DNA of 64,000 bases from Cherax quadricarinatus. Taxonomy: Eukaryota; Arthropoda; Malacostraca; Decapoda; Parastacidae. Below, one piece after another: positions 1 through 12,600 of the stretch; within the stretch, counting starts at the first letter, position 1; each line of letters begins with the position of its first letter. Location: assembly GCF_038502225.1 (NCBI RefSeq), contig NC_091353.1, positions 3,126,379 through 3,190,378 of the forward strand. The letters are read 5' to 3'. The position numbers and the translations under genes were made by a program. The notes under the pieces are model-generated. The model did no database searches. It had not been told where the DNA came from and was given only the letters and a program-made list of their open reading frames with translations.

Positions 1-99
1 TATAGGCATAAATAGACAAGTGGTTTTAAATAACATACTGTTCAAGTGTGGGCAAGGTAACTGTTTTGGGTCTCCCTACCTTGGTAGATGACCAGTGTG

Positions 100-215
100 G
101 AAAAAATACAATAAAATAAATAAAATAAATAATAGAATAAATAATAGAATAAAAAATAAAAATAATAAATTAAAATATTAAAATAATAAAACAACAAAAT
201 AAAACAATTATTATT
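100..215. repeat. A/T-only low-complexity tract
   Basis: Runs of ATAAAATAA-type repeats with almost no G or C, within intron 18 of Rbcn-3A. Probably a decayed SINE or LINE tail. Confidence 0.7.
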
Positions 216-390
216 TTATTCTTGGACAAGCACAAAACCTGTAGGGTTCATATAGCTCCCAAGAAATGAAGGGGGGCAGGGGTAACAGGTCTGATCTGAG
301 GGGAAGGAGAGAGGGGGTGGGAGAGCTCCAATTCCTTGGATCAAGGACCCTTCAAAAATATCAAGGCACCTCCCTAGAATGGTGAAAGCT
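186..390 (+). mobile_element. SINE-like repeat, CACTAAACCC(G/A)TA family
   Basis: Contains (ATT)n, then AAACCTGTAGGGTTCATA, AATTCCTTGGATCAAGGACC and a CCTTC-rich end. Same layout as copies near 1150, 20700, 33770 and 44780. I recall this as a common decapod short repeat; no class is assigned. Confidence 0.55.
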
Positions 391-495
391 TGTAGAATGT
401 TATGGTCCAGTAAGTGATCAATGAATCATAACATGGGTGGCCTGGAACAAGAAGAAGGGCACAGGTAACTTTTCCATCAGTAAGAGTGTTCTCAC

Positions 496-645
496 CTCCT
501 GTTGATTCACACTCGTAGATGGCTAATGAGCATGAAAACTGTATACTGCCATCTGATCCTGTAGAAAATGCAGAGTCCTGTCCTGGTGTTTGGTAAGCAC
601 AAGCAATCCTACCACTATATGCTGCACTCACGTGAAGAGGTAGGC
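496..645 (-). CDS. Rbcn-3A: Rbcn-3A exon 18 (residues 1088-1138)
   Basis: Two bases complete Gly after acceptor TTTTAG, then [20 protein letters not shown] and [10 protein letters not shown]. Family equivalent: VSCSYTGRFAVAYK...IFECESTGG as remembered. Donor GTGAGA at 495-490, phase 1, so the gene continues left of the window. 150 nt. Confidence 0.93.
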
Positions 646-3600
646 CTAAAAGAGAAAATAATAATATGAATTTACTAACAAATATATATAGAGTATTCCA
701 ATCAAATTAACCCGTAACGGTCCAAGTAGATCTACGTTCACATGCGTAGTGCTCCAAAATTAGACCTACGTTTTTTTTACATACTATTTTCATATTTCAT
801 ATTTTACATATTTTCATACTTTACATAGTTTTACATATTTTTTTTACATATTTTCAGGTGAAAGTGTTGAATAATGATGAAAGTATTTTCTTTTTGGGGA
901 TTTTCTTTCTTTTTTGGGTCACCCTGCCTCGGTGGGAGACGGCCAACTTGTTGGGAAAAAAAAAGTAGATCAAAGTTTTTTTACACGTTTTCAAATGTAC
1001 AAAAAAAATCTACTTTTTTTACATGCTTTCAAATGTTGAAAAAACATATATATACGTTTGGACCGTTTAGGGGTTAAGGTAAAAGACCATTTCCCAACTC
1101 TCCAGTTCCAGTATACATCACAATACACAGGACTGCTACTGCATTCATGGGAAAGTGCAAAACCCGTAGTAATCACAGTGTCGGGGGAATGGTAGGCAAT
1201 CAGATTCGATCAAAGGAAAGGGAGGATAGGTTTATTTCCTTGGATGAAGAGCCCCCTTCCCCCCTCACTCTTGAGGGATCACAAGGCATATCAGTTTATT
1301 ATACACCATACCTAAAAGTTTTTAACAATCTTCAACAAGTCTTTCCTCCTTCCTCAAGCTTTTTTCTCCAGAGCCTTGTATGACAGATACAGGAGAAACA
1401 GCTAAGCAAATTCCTCGGCAACAACACTCATTTTTATTTTTCAACATGCCAGCTGTCTCTCATTGCAACAGGGTAACTCATAAAAAAAGAAACACTTTCA
1501 CCATCATTCACACATAATCAAATCCAAAAAGACTTATACACTGTTATGACATTAATGATACCAATCCATGTAGGTTTGCAACACTCTTTTTGATTTTATA
1601 ACACACTGGTTGTCTTCCACCAAGACAAGGTAACCTAAAAACAAAAACTAAATGTAAAGTAGAAAAACTTAAGTTTTTCTTTTTACATTAAGTAATTTAT
1701 ACAGGAGGAGGAGTTTTTCAACGTTGGGGTTCATATTTTGTTAGGACGAGATATAAACAACTATTGGCAGAAAGGTGGGCTGGTGCAAGTATAAGTAGTG
1801 GGGGGGTTGAAGAAGGTTGGAATAATTTAAAAAATGCAGTATTAGAATGTGGGGCAGAAGTTTGTGGCTAAAGGAGGGTGGGTGCAGGAGGAAGGAGGAA
1901 AGAGTGATTGGTGGAATGATGAAGTAAAGGGTGTGATAAAAGAGAAAAAGGTAGCTTATGAGAGGTTTTTACAAAGCAGAAGTGTCATAAGAAGAGCAGA
2001 GTATATGGAGAGCAAAAGAAGGTGAAGAGAGTGGCGAGACAATGCAAAAGGAGAGCAGATGATAGAGTTAGTAGATGGGAAGCTGGAAGTACTGAGTAGA
2101 TAGCGGGAATACTTTGAGGAACTTTTAAATGTCAATGAAGTAAGGGAGGTGGTAATTTCTTGCACTGGCCAGGGAGGTATAACATCTTTTAGGAGTGAAG
2201 AAGAGCAGGATAAGAGTGTGGGGGAGGTGCGCAAGGCATTACGTAGAACGAAAGAGGGTAAAGCAGCTGGAACTGACAGGATCATGACAGAAATGTTAAA
2301 AGCTGGGGGGGATACAGTGTTGGAGTGGCTGGTATTTTTGTTTAATAAATGTATGAAAGAGGGGAAGGTACCTAGGGATTGGCAGAGAGCATGTATAGTT
2401 CCTTTATATAAAGGGAAGGGGGACAAAAGAGACTGTAAAAATTATAGGGGAGAGGGGTGGGATTAAATTATGGGGAATCAAATACAAAATGGGAATTGAC
2501 AGTTATTTTTTGCTGATGATACTGTGCTTATGGGAGATTCTAAAGAAAAATTGCAAAGGTTAGTGGACGAGTTTGGGAGTGTGTGTAAAGGTAGAAAGTT
2601 GAAAGTGAACATAGAAAAGAGTAAGGTGATGAGGGTATCAAATGATTTAGATAAAGAGAAATGGGATATCAAATTGGGGAGGAGTATTTAAGAAGTGAAC
2701 GTTTTCAGATATTTGGGAGTTGACATGTCAGCAGATGGCTTTATGAAGGATGAGGCTAATCATAGAATTGATGAAGGAAAAAAGGCAAGTTGTGGGTTGA
2801 GGTATATGTGGAGACAAAAAACGTTATCTATGAAGGCAAAGAAGGGAATGTACGAGAGTATAGTAGTACCAACACTCTTATATGGGTGTGAAACTTGGGT
2901 TGTAAATGCTGCAGCGAGGAGACGGTTGGAGGCAGTGGAGATGTCCTGTCTAAGGGCAATGTGTCGTGTAAATATTATGCAGAAAATTTGGAGTGTGGAA
3001 ATTAGGAGAAGGTGTGGAGTTAATAAAAGTATTAGTCAGAGGGCTGAAGAGGGGTTGTTGAGGTGGTTTGATCATTTAGAGAGAATGGCATGGAGAGCGT
3101 GTAAATCTGTAGGGGAAGGTGGGGTAGGGGTCGTCCTTGAAAAGGTTGGAGGGTAGGGGTAAAGGAGGTTTTGTGGGCGCGGGGATTGGACTTCCAGCAA
3201 GCGTGCGTGAGCGAGTTAGATAGGAGTGAATGGAAATGAATGGTATTTGGGAACTGACGAGCTGTTGGAGTGTGAGCAGGGTAACATTTAGTGAAAGGAT
3301 TTAGGGAAACCAGTTACTTTTATATAGCTGGATTTGAGTCCTGGAAATGGGAAGTACAATGTCTGCACTTTAAAGGAGGGATTTGGGATATTGGCAGTTT
3401 GGAGGGATATGTTGTGTTTCTTTTACATATATGCTTTTAAACTGCTGAATTCTGAGCACCTCTGCAAAAACAGTGATTATGTGCGAGTGAGGTGAAAGTG
3501 TTGAATGATGATGAAAGTACTGAGGTGAAAGTGTTGAATGATGATGAAAGTATTTTCTTTTTGGGGGGTTTTTCTTTCTTTTTGGGTCACCCTGCCTCAG

Positions 3601-6600
3601 TGGGAGATGGCTGACTTGTTGGAGAAAAAATAAAAAAAAAAAAAAAAAAAAGTTAAACATTATGTCATCTTATTCTTTATTAACCCTTTGACTGTTTTGG
3701 TCGTATATATATGTCTTACGAGCCACCGTTTTTGACGTATATATACTCAAAAATTCTAACGACTTCAAGTCAAGCAGGAGAAAGCTGGTACGCCTACATG
3801 TGATAGAATGGTTCTGTGTGGTCAGTGTGTACCATATAAAAAAAATCCTGCAGAATGCAGTGCATAATGAGAAAAAAAAACTCCGACCGTTTTTTTTAAT
3901 TAAAATGCCGACTTTGTGGTCTATTTTCATATAGTATTTATGGTCGTATTCTCGTTTTCTTGGTCTCACTTGATAGAATGGAAAACATATAGAAATGGAG
4001 GTGATTTTGATTGGTTTTACTATGAAAAGAACCTTGAAATGGAGCTCAAAGTAGGGGAAACGTTTGATATTTGCCGATGTTTAAAAGTAAACAAATAGTG
4101 TCATTTTCCAATAAATGTCCAAGTAACCATTCTAATATGCAGTCATGAATGGGTTGACATTATTTATACAATTATTACAATATTGCAGTAGTCTGAATAA
4201 CAGTAAATCTTCTACTTTTTGTTTGAATAAAAATTCAAAATAGAAAGGAAGAGTAATATCAGAGGGGCCTGGAAACTTGACTGATAAACAAAGAAAATGT
4301 TATTTTAGAGCCAGGAATGTCTGCACTGTTCATTCAGGACCCTATTTTGAAATTGTCATATTTTTTAATTTTCGTGAAATTGGCCAATTTGCAAATTTCT
4401 GACCACGTTATTGGGTAGTTGAAATCAGTAAATGGGGAGTTTCTTGTACTCAATCGATAGAAAAAATGGAGTTCTAAAGAAATAGCTATGAGTTTGGTCA
4501 ACTGGAACAGTGGAATTAGCCGTAAATAGGGCTCAAAGTGGGTGAAATTGCCAATTCGTAAATATCGCCGAGGTCGCTAACTTCGCGAGAGCATAATTCA
4601 GTCAGTTTTCCATCAAATTTTGTTCTTTTGGTGTCATTACAATCGGAAAAAGATTCTCTATCATTTCATAAGAAAACTTTTTTTTTTTAAATTTTGCAAC
4701 ACCAGGAGACACCTCAGGATTTGGGGTTGCGACAGACAAGGGGTTAATGGTTTAATAAAGCAACAAGTTGATAAATAAGACACTTGTGTAACAACTGGGT
4801 ATCTTTATTCTGGTAATGTTTTGCCAGCCAGTGATTTCTTCAGTCTAGTGCAGAGAAAGGTGGAAGATGAGGAGGAATTTGAAATAATCAGTCCCTTGAT
4901 GGACTAAACTGATTATCTCAAACTCCTCCTCATCTTCCAACTTTCTCTACACTGGACTGAAGAAGTCACTGGCTGGCAAATGTTTCCAGAATAATGATAC
5001 CCAAATATTGCACAAGTGTCTTTCTTATTCTTTATTCTTATTGTCTGTGCTTCACATTCCCTATTTTGTTCTTAATTACCTGGCACTTTAATAGCACTCT
5101 TGCCATCTTTGCTAATCATATGCCATTCTTGCCACTGGATCTGGAAGTTTTCTCCCTCACCAGACATGCGGCACCTCCAGAAGCGGACAGTGTTATCAGA
5201 ACAAGCGGTCACCAGCACATACGGTGCATAGCATGCTGGGTATATGGAAGCAGAGCTTAGGTGGCCAGCAGCTGGTGATGCATGGATTACTTGTACTCCA
5301 GTGGGAAGTGGCAGTGGATATGAACAAATCTGCAAGAAAATTCCAGGCAATAATAAAACAAATTTAACATACAGGAAAACACACTTCAAGTACAGCACAT
5401 TTTTAATTACACTATATGAAACAGTAATATACCTATCATACAAAATGTAGTCATGATATTATCATTATTATAATGGAAGATGTTCATATTAGCAGTAGAA
5501 CACCTTTTCAACCAAATTATTGTTTTAACCCTTTTGGTGTGGGTCTCGTTGTTCTACAGCTTCGAAACCCGGGTCAGTCCCATAGTACTACACCATGAGC
5601 TCAGCTTACTCAGAGAAGCTGTGAGCGGTAAATTTGGGCCTAGATATAAGAGAATGGGTCTTTGCAGTAAGTGTGCACCATATAAAAAAATCCTAAAGCA
5701 TGCAATACACAATGGAGAAAAAAAAACTTTGACCATGTTTTTGGATTAAAACAGCAATTTTTCTGTATATTTTCATGTGGTTTTTATGGTTGTATTCTCA
5801 GTTTCTTGCTTTCATTTGGTAGAAGAGAAGATATTGCAGACATAGACATGATTCTGATTGATTTCAGGGTTGAAAGTAGCTTGAAATTGAGCTCAAAGTA
5901 GCAGAAATGTTCGATTTTTGCCGATATTCCAGAGTACACATATGACATCATTCGTCTAATACGTGTCCATCAGGCCAGTCTAATATGCATTTAGGAATGC
6001 ACCGACATTATTTATACAATTATTACAATAATGCAGTAGTCTGCATAACAGTAAATATTCTATTTTTTGTGCGAATAAAAATTAAAAATGGGAAGGAAGC
6101 ATAATGTAGGAGAGGCCTGGGGACATGACTAATGAACAGAGAAAATGTTATTTTAGTGCCAGGAATGTCTCCACTGTTTATTCTTGGCTCTATTTTGAAA
6201 TTGTCATTTCTTGAATTGTGCGAAATTGGCCAAATTACCAATTACTGATAACTTTATTTGGTACGTGAAATGGTTCAACGGGCAATTTCTTGTACTCATT
6301 CGATAGAATGGAAGGCATACTGGCAAAATAGCTAAGGATCTAGTCAACTGAAACAATGGAATTGGCCTAAAATTAGAATAAAATTGGACAAAAATTGGCG
6401 ATGAGTAAATATCGGCGACACCAAAAATTCGCAAAAGCATAATTTCATCAGTTTTCCATCAAATTTTGTACTTTTTGTTTTATTACCTTCAGAAAAATAT
6501 TCTCTACCATTTCATAAGAATTTTTTTTTTTTTTAATTTTCTGACCCTGAGAGCAAGTATGAGAGTAGGGTTCCTGACCCTTAAAGGGTTAACTTATTAT

Positions 6601-9600
6601 TTTTTAACATATCAGCCACTTCCCCAGCTGCAATATATCCCTACCCTACCTTCAGAGTATAATATAATACTGCACCTAAAATCTATAAATGCTGACCTTG
6701 GTTGTGGTAATTGCGATGGGAGATGCATCAATGTTTGCTGTTATGTTATCAATTACAGGTGTACTGCGACCAGACCCACGACCATCCTCGTCCTCACAGA
6801 TCTCAGGAGCGTGATGTTCAGAAGCAATAACCAGTCGCCACACATGCATTACCTATTCACAATAATAGTGCAATATGGCTTTTTAGTGTATTTTTTCGTA
6901 TCAAATTCAATTGATCTTCAGTACAATGCAGTATGAACAGCTAGTGAACTATTATTAAAATATACATTCTTTACGCACTGAGCCAAAAGCAGTTTTCTCC
7001 AGTAGAGTAATGTAGAAAGGTTCTTCAAACTTCGCAGAAGAGTTTAGGTCCACCATGGGGGCATGAGTGGGATCAAATATGCTGGGAGATTCCTCACCTG
7101 CATAAACACATTTTTGGTATTACATATTTCACAAAGATTTTTTTTTAACACATCAGCCGTCGAGGCAGGCTGACCCAAACAAGAATATACATATATTTTT
7201 ACATTTTATTCACATCTTATGACATGCATAGCTTACAGAGGAAGGATTCTTCTCCACTTCCTAAAGAAAAATACCACAAAGATCTCTACCTAACAATTGC
7301 CTATGAACACATTTAGAATTAAAAAAAAAAAAAAACACACATTTTTTAAAAAACAAAAAAGACTTTTTGAGTCTAAGAAAACAGTTTTCACATGAACCTT
7401 CAATAATAAGTTTCTAATTTCATGACACAGCTTGTAAACTAAAAAATTTGAAAGTCTAATGAAAAAAAATCTATATTTTAAACTTAGCAAGATAAACAAA
7501 TGTGAGGCCATTTTACAAGAAATAATCAATAAGTTATTAATAGTCTGGAGATAATTTATTATGACACATAAAATAAATTTTGTTTAAGTTTGGAAACATC
7601 ATGAAAATTATACAAAAGAACAAAAATGTAAGAGATTTAATTAAATTATTCATATTAAACAACTGGAAGAACGGTACAGTAAAAATGCCTCTTGGTAATA
7701 GAGCATTTATTAAAAGTTTGAGGGATTACTGACCCAGTGGCCTGGTCACAGGTTAAACAGGTGCACAAACACACCTGGTCACAGGTTAAACAGGTGCACA
7801 AACACACCTGGTCACAGGTTAAACAGGTGCACAAACACACCTGGTCACAGGTTAAACAGGTGAACACACCTGGTCACAGGTTAAACAGGTGCACAAACAC
7901 ACCTGGTCACAGGTTAAACAGGTGCACAAACACACCTGGTCACAGGTTAAACAGGTGCACAAACACACCTGGTCACAGGTTAAACAGGTGCACAAACACA
8001 CCTGGTCACAGGTTAAACAGGTGAACACACCTGGTCACAGGTTAAACAGGTGCACAAACACACCTGGTCACAGGTTAAACAGGTGCACAAACACACCTGG
8101 TCACAGGTTAAACAGGTGCACAAACACACCTGGTCACAGGTTAAACAGGTGCACAAACACACCTGGTCACAGGTTAAACAGGTGCACAAACACACCTGGT
8201 CACAGGTTAAACAGGTGCACAAACACACCTGGTCACAGGTTAAACAGGTGCACAAACACACCTGGTCACAGGTTAAACAGGTGCACAAACACACCTGGTC
8301 ACAGGTTAAACAGGTGCACAAACATACATGGTCACAAGTTAAACAGGTGCACAAATATACCTGGTCACAGGTTAAACATTGGCAGTTTGGAGAGATACAT
8401 TGTGTATTTTTATACGTATATGCTTCTAAACTGTTGTATTCTGGGCACCTCTGCAAAAACAGTGATTATGTGTGAGTGAGGTGAAAGTGTTGAATGATGA
8501 TGAAAGTATTTTCTTTTTGGGGATTTTCTTTCTCTTTGGGTCACCCTGCCTCGGTGGGAGACGGCCGACTTGTTGGAGAGAAAAAAAAAAAAAAAAAAAG
8601 GTTAAACAGGTGCACAAACACACCTGGTCACAAGTTAAATAAGTGCACAAACATACCTGGTCACAGGTTAAATGGGTGCACAAGCATACCTGGTCACAGG
8701 TTAAATGGGTGCACAAGCATACCTGGTCACAGGTTAAACAGGTGCACAAACAGATAAAATGAATATTAAATTAACCAAAGAAATCCCATTTTATATTTGG
8801 AAGTGATAAAGATATGAGTGTACCACTTTTCTGACTGCATTTATAAACATCCTAGTAATGAACAGCTATTTCCCTGTTTTTTTCAGAGGATTTTACTAGT
8901 GGACAGTGGTGTTTGAAGCACAAAATGACCTACCATACCTATTCAACTACAGTACAATCCTACTCATATTAAATTCTTTGAAATAAATAAAATACTCACT
9001 AGTAGGAAATAGACCTGAATGCATACACTTAAAACATCTTTATTGAAGATGTTCTTATCCTGGAACCTTTATCACTGCAAATAAATAAGGAGTATGGGAG
9101 AACAGAAGCTCTATATAGTAGCCAAGAGAGCATCAATAGTGGGAGTTAGGTCTCACCAGTATACATAGCTTGTATTCTCTCATACACTTAATGTATTTGA
9201 AGTGCTTAAGTTTCAAGGTCCAAAAAGTGTTTACTAAAGGTGTCTTAAGTAGATGCATTTATGTCCATTTTCCTCTGGCTGTCGGCAGTTATTTGCCTTC
9301 TATCTTTCTTTCAACACACCGGCCGTATCCCACCAAGGCAGGGTGGCCCAAAAGGAAAAACGAAAGTTTCTCCTTTTACATTTAGTAATATATATAGGAG
9401 AAGAGGTTACTAGCCCCTTGCTCCTGGCATTTTAGTCGCCTCTTACAACACGCATGGCTTACGGAGGAAGAATTCTGTTCCACTTCCCCATGGAGATAAG
9501 AGAAAATAAACAAGAACAAGAACTAGAAAGAAAATAGAAGAATACCCAGAGGGATGTGTATATATATGCTTGAACATGTATGTGTAGTGTGACCTAAGTG

Positions 9601-12600
9601 TAAGTAGAAGTAGCAAGACATACCTGAAATCTTGCATGTTTATGAGACAGACAAAAGACACCAGCAATCCTACCATCATGTAAAACAATTACAGGTTTTC
9701 GTTGTACACTCACTTGGCAGGATGGTAGTACCTCCCTGGGCGGTTGCTGTCTACCAACCTACTACCTAGGATTTGCCTACTAACTATAGTAAATATTGAT
9801 AAGTCTCTAGGCTGGGCTGGGGACAATTTCCAATGTGGCATCTCTGTAATGATCTGTTGTTGAGCTGGCAAACAAAGGAAAGATGGTGGCACCTATGAAA
9901 CTACTGGATATTATCAAATTTATTTGCATGTATATATATACTTAAGGTGGGATATGGTTAGCATGTGTAATTTTGCCCTAGAATCCAGGCTGCAACAGGC
10001 CCATCATATAAGAATCTGAACCTCCTAAAAGTATTATAACCATCAATAAGTTGACCCCTCCTGCTTTTTGCCTAAAAATTTTACATTAAAATCTCGACAT
10101 AGGTTCCTCCCATGTTACTGTCAGCCCCACATGTTATATAGTGTATGCTGTATAACTGTATATTTTCATTAAAGGGCAAAACCTAGTCATAGGTGGTTTT
10201 AAAACTCAAACTGCCATGGATTCAAACCCCACCTGTTATGTGATTCTTATTATAATGTTTAAGTAATTGATTATTCTTTAACTGCAGAATACCTTTCACT
10301 TCAAAATGTTCAGAATTATGGTGTTCCCTACAACAGCAAAATAGCAAATTTCTTAGTGTACTGAAATATGACTTTTATAAAGAAGAAAAATTAGCATATG
10401 TATTGGCCTTACACAACAAATTCAGGAAAATAAATTATTTAAATCTTAAAACAACAGTGAGCTTGCTCTTTCTATTCTCAAAAAAAAAAAAAAAAAAAAT
10501 ATTGATCGTTCTACAGCAGAGAGCATATTTCCTTACCTACAGATGATCCACATTCTCCTCGGATGAGGCCTTCTTGAAAAACATGAAGGAACTGGGTGTT
10601 TTGCCAGTCATTTGTTGCATCACCAATGGCATCCAGCTCAATGACACAACCAGGACGTGCAGTTGATTGTTCTGATACTATGTCAAAAATATCAGCTAAG
10701 TTCTGAAAGTAGATAAAACAGGAATACTTAAGTTTTTTCTGTGCTACAATTACTTCATGTATGGTACTTCATATGCATTACAATGAAGAGGAAATATGAT
10801 GCACTTAATAATATACAATTGAGCTGCATTTGGGCAATCAAGGAATGTCACCTACCCAATTGTATCTGGCTAAAATACAGCAATTTTTTTTTTTCCTCAG
10901 TGGGAAGAGTTACTTTTCTCATGTGATAACCGAGACACCACTTGAAAATTTTAAGGCACATTTTATTGGATCTTCAAATATTTTTTAGGATAGAATAGAG
11001 TAATATTTATGAAGGGATCCAAGGAAACCAGTTAGTTGAACTCAGGCCCTGGAATTAGGAAGTACAATGCCTACACTGGGAAGGAGGGGTGAGGCTGGTG
11101 CCTCTCAGATGGTCATTTGGATTGTGATGTCTGCACACTTCTGGCAAGACACCTTTTGAATTAGTGATGGTGAACTTTTTTTTTTTTTCTTTTTAACCCT
11201 ACCATGGTGGGAGATGGATTGTGCTCTTAAAAATAAAACAAAAAGTAAGAAAGGCTGAGGTAACATACTTCCCTTGATTTAGCAAAAGACAAGTTTTTTC
11301 ATCTGCCGCACAGCAGTGTTTCTTTAACCCTTAAACTGTCCAAACGTAGATCTACATTCACTCGCGTCGCACTCCAAATATTTTGAAAAATAAAAAAATA
11401 GTTTTTTTCTTTTAAAATTAAGAACACATTGTCCTACATGTTATAGGATTAAAAAAAATTATTAGGGTCAGTACTTACAAAGATACAAGACCGTGAAGTT
11501 GGCTCTGGATGCTCACCTGACAGCAACATCGACTCCTGCGCTTGCAGAAGTGTTGCCGAATGACCTTTTTTTCTCGTTTTAATTTTAATTTATATATTTT
11601 TTATGTTCTGATAATTACAATTTATAATAGTTCTTGTAGTTTCATAGCCAATCTTTGTTCTGACACTAATATTAGGTACTGAAATAGTGCTCAAATAGTC
11701 ACAATCATAATGACAGGTGAACATTTACACCTGCTTGGGTTATTTACCACTGTCTAGAAATATATACAAAGTATTTATAGGTCCCAGCAATGTTTTAGAT
11801 ACCCTGGCATATACCCTGAAGCATGGTGTTATGAAAGGCATCCCTATACTGTTGACAGCCCAGTGACATTTGATAAATGCCCACTGCTCCAGCTAACCCT
11901 CACTGTGTTTGTTATCACTGTTACACACAAACATGTCTTGTCTCTCTGTCTATTTATCTATCTGTCTGTCTGCCTGTCTGTCTGTCTGTCTATCTGTCTG
12001 CCTGCCTATCTATCTGTATGTCTATCTGCCTGCCTGTCTGTCTCTGCTTATCTGTCTTTCTGTCTGCCAGGAGTATATGTATAACACACTCCGTGAAGAA
12101 TCGTGCAATAACATCTGTTATCAGCTCGGTGACATTTGATAAATGGGTGCTCGGGGGAACCCTGGCTTTATTTGTTTTCGCTGATACACACAAACATGTT
12201 TCTGTCTATCTGTCTGTTTGTCTGTCTATCTTTGCCTGGAATTTTTGGATTATCCTAGGTAATTTACACTATGTATAATAACTGTACTTATGTGTACGTG
12301 TGAGACATGTACACAGATATATAGAAAGATAGAGATATAGACAGAGACAGCCAAAGCAAGCCAGCCGGCCAGCCTGCCGAATACATAAGAACACAAGAAA
12401 GAAGGAACACTGCAGCAGGCCTACTGGCCCATGCAAGGCAGATACATGTCACTCTCCCCTACCCCGGCTTAGACCAATGACCCACCTAGTCAGGTCACAT
12501 CCAATGAAGGAAGGAGCATGACATCAGACCTAGTAGCACAAGCTAGTCAAGTCCAACTCACACCCACCCACACTCACTCAAGTATTCATCTAACCTATTT

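Noticed and set aside
7655..8757. Repeated [11 protein letters not shown] / [11 protein letters not shown] frames, Cys-rich on one strand
   Set aside because: Translation of the 33-bp minisatellite in several frames, not a Cys-rich protein.
9710..9892. Frame [20 protein letters not shown] as a possible extra Rbcn-3A exon
   Set aside because: Its second half is SINE-C head sequence, there is no phase-1 acceptor/donor pair, and exon 14 already joins exon 15 with the expected sequence.
11863..12278. Leu/Cys/Ser-rich small proteins
   Set aside because: Arise from a TCTG/TCTA microsatellite.
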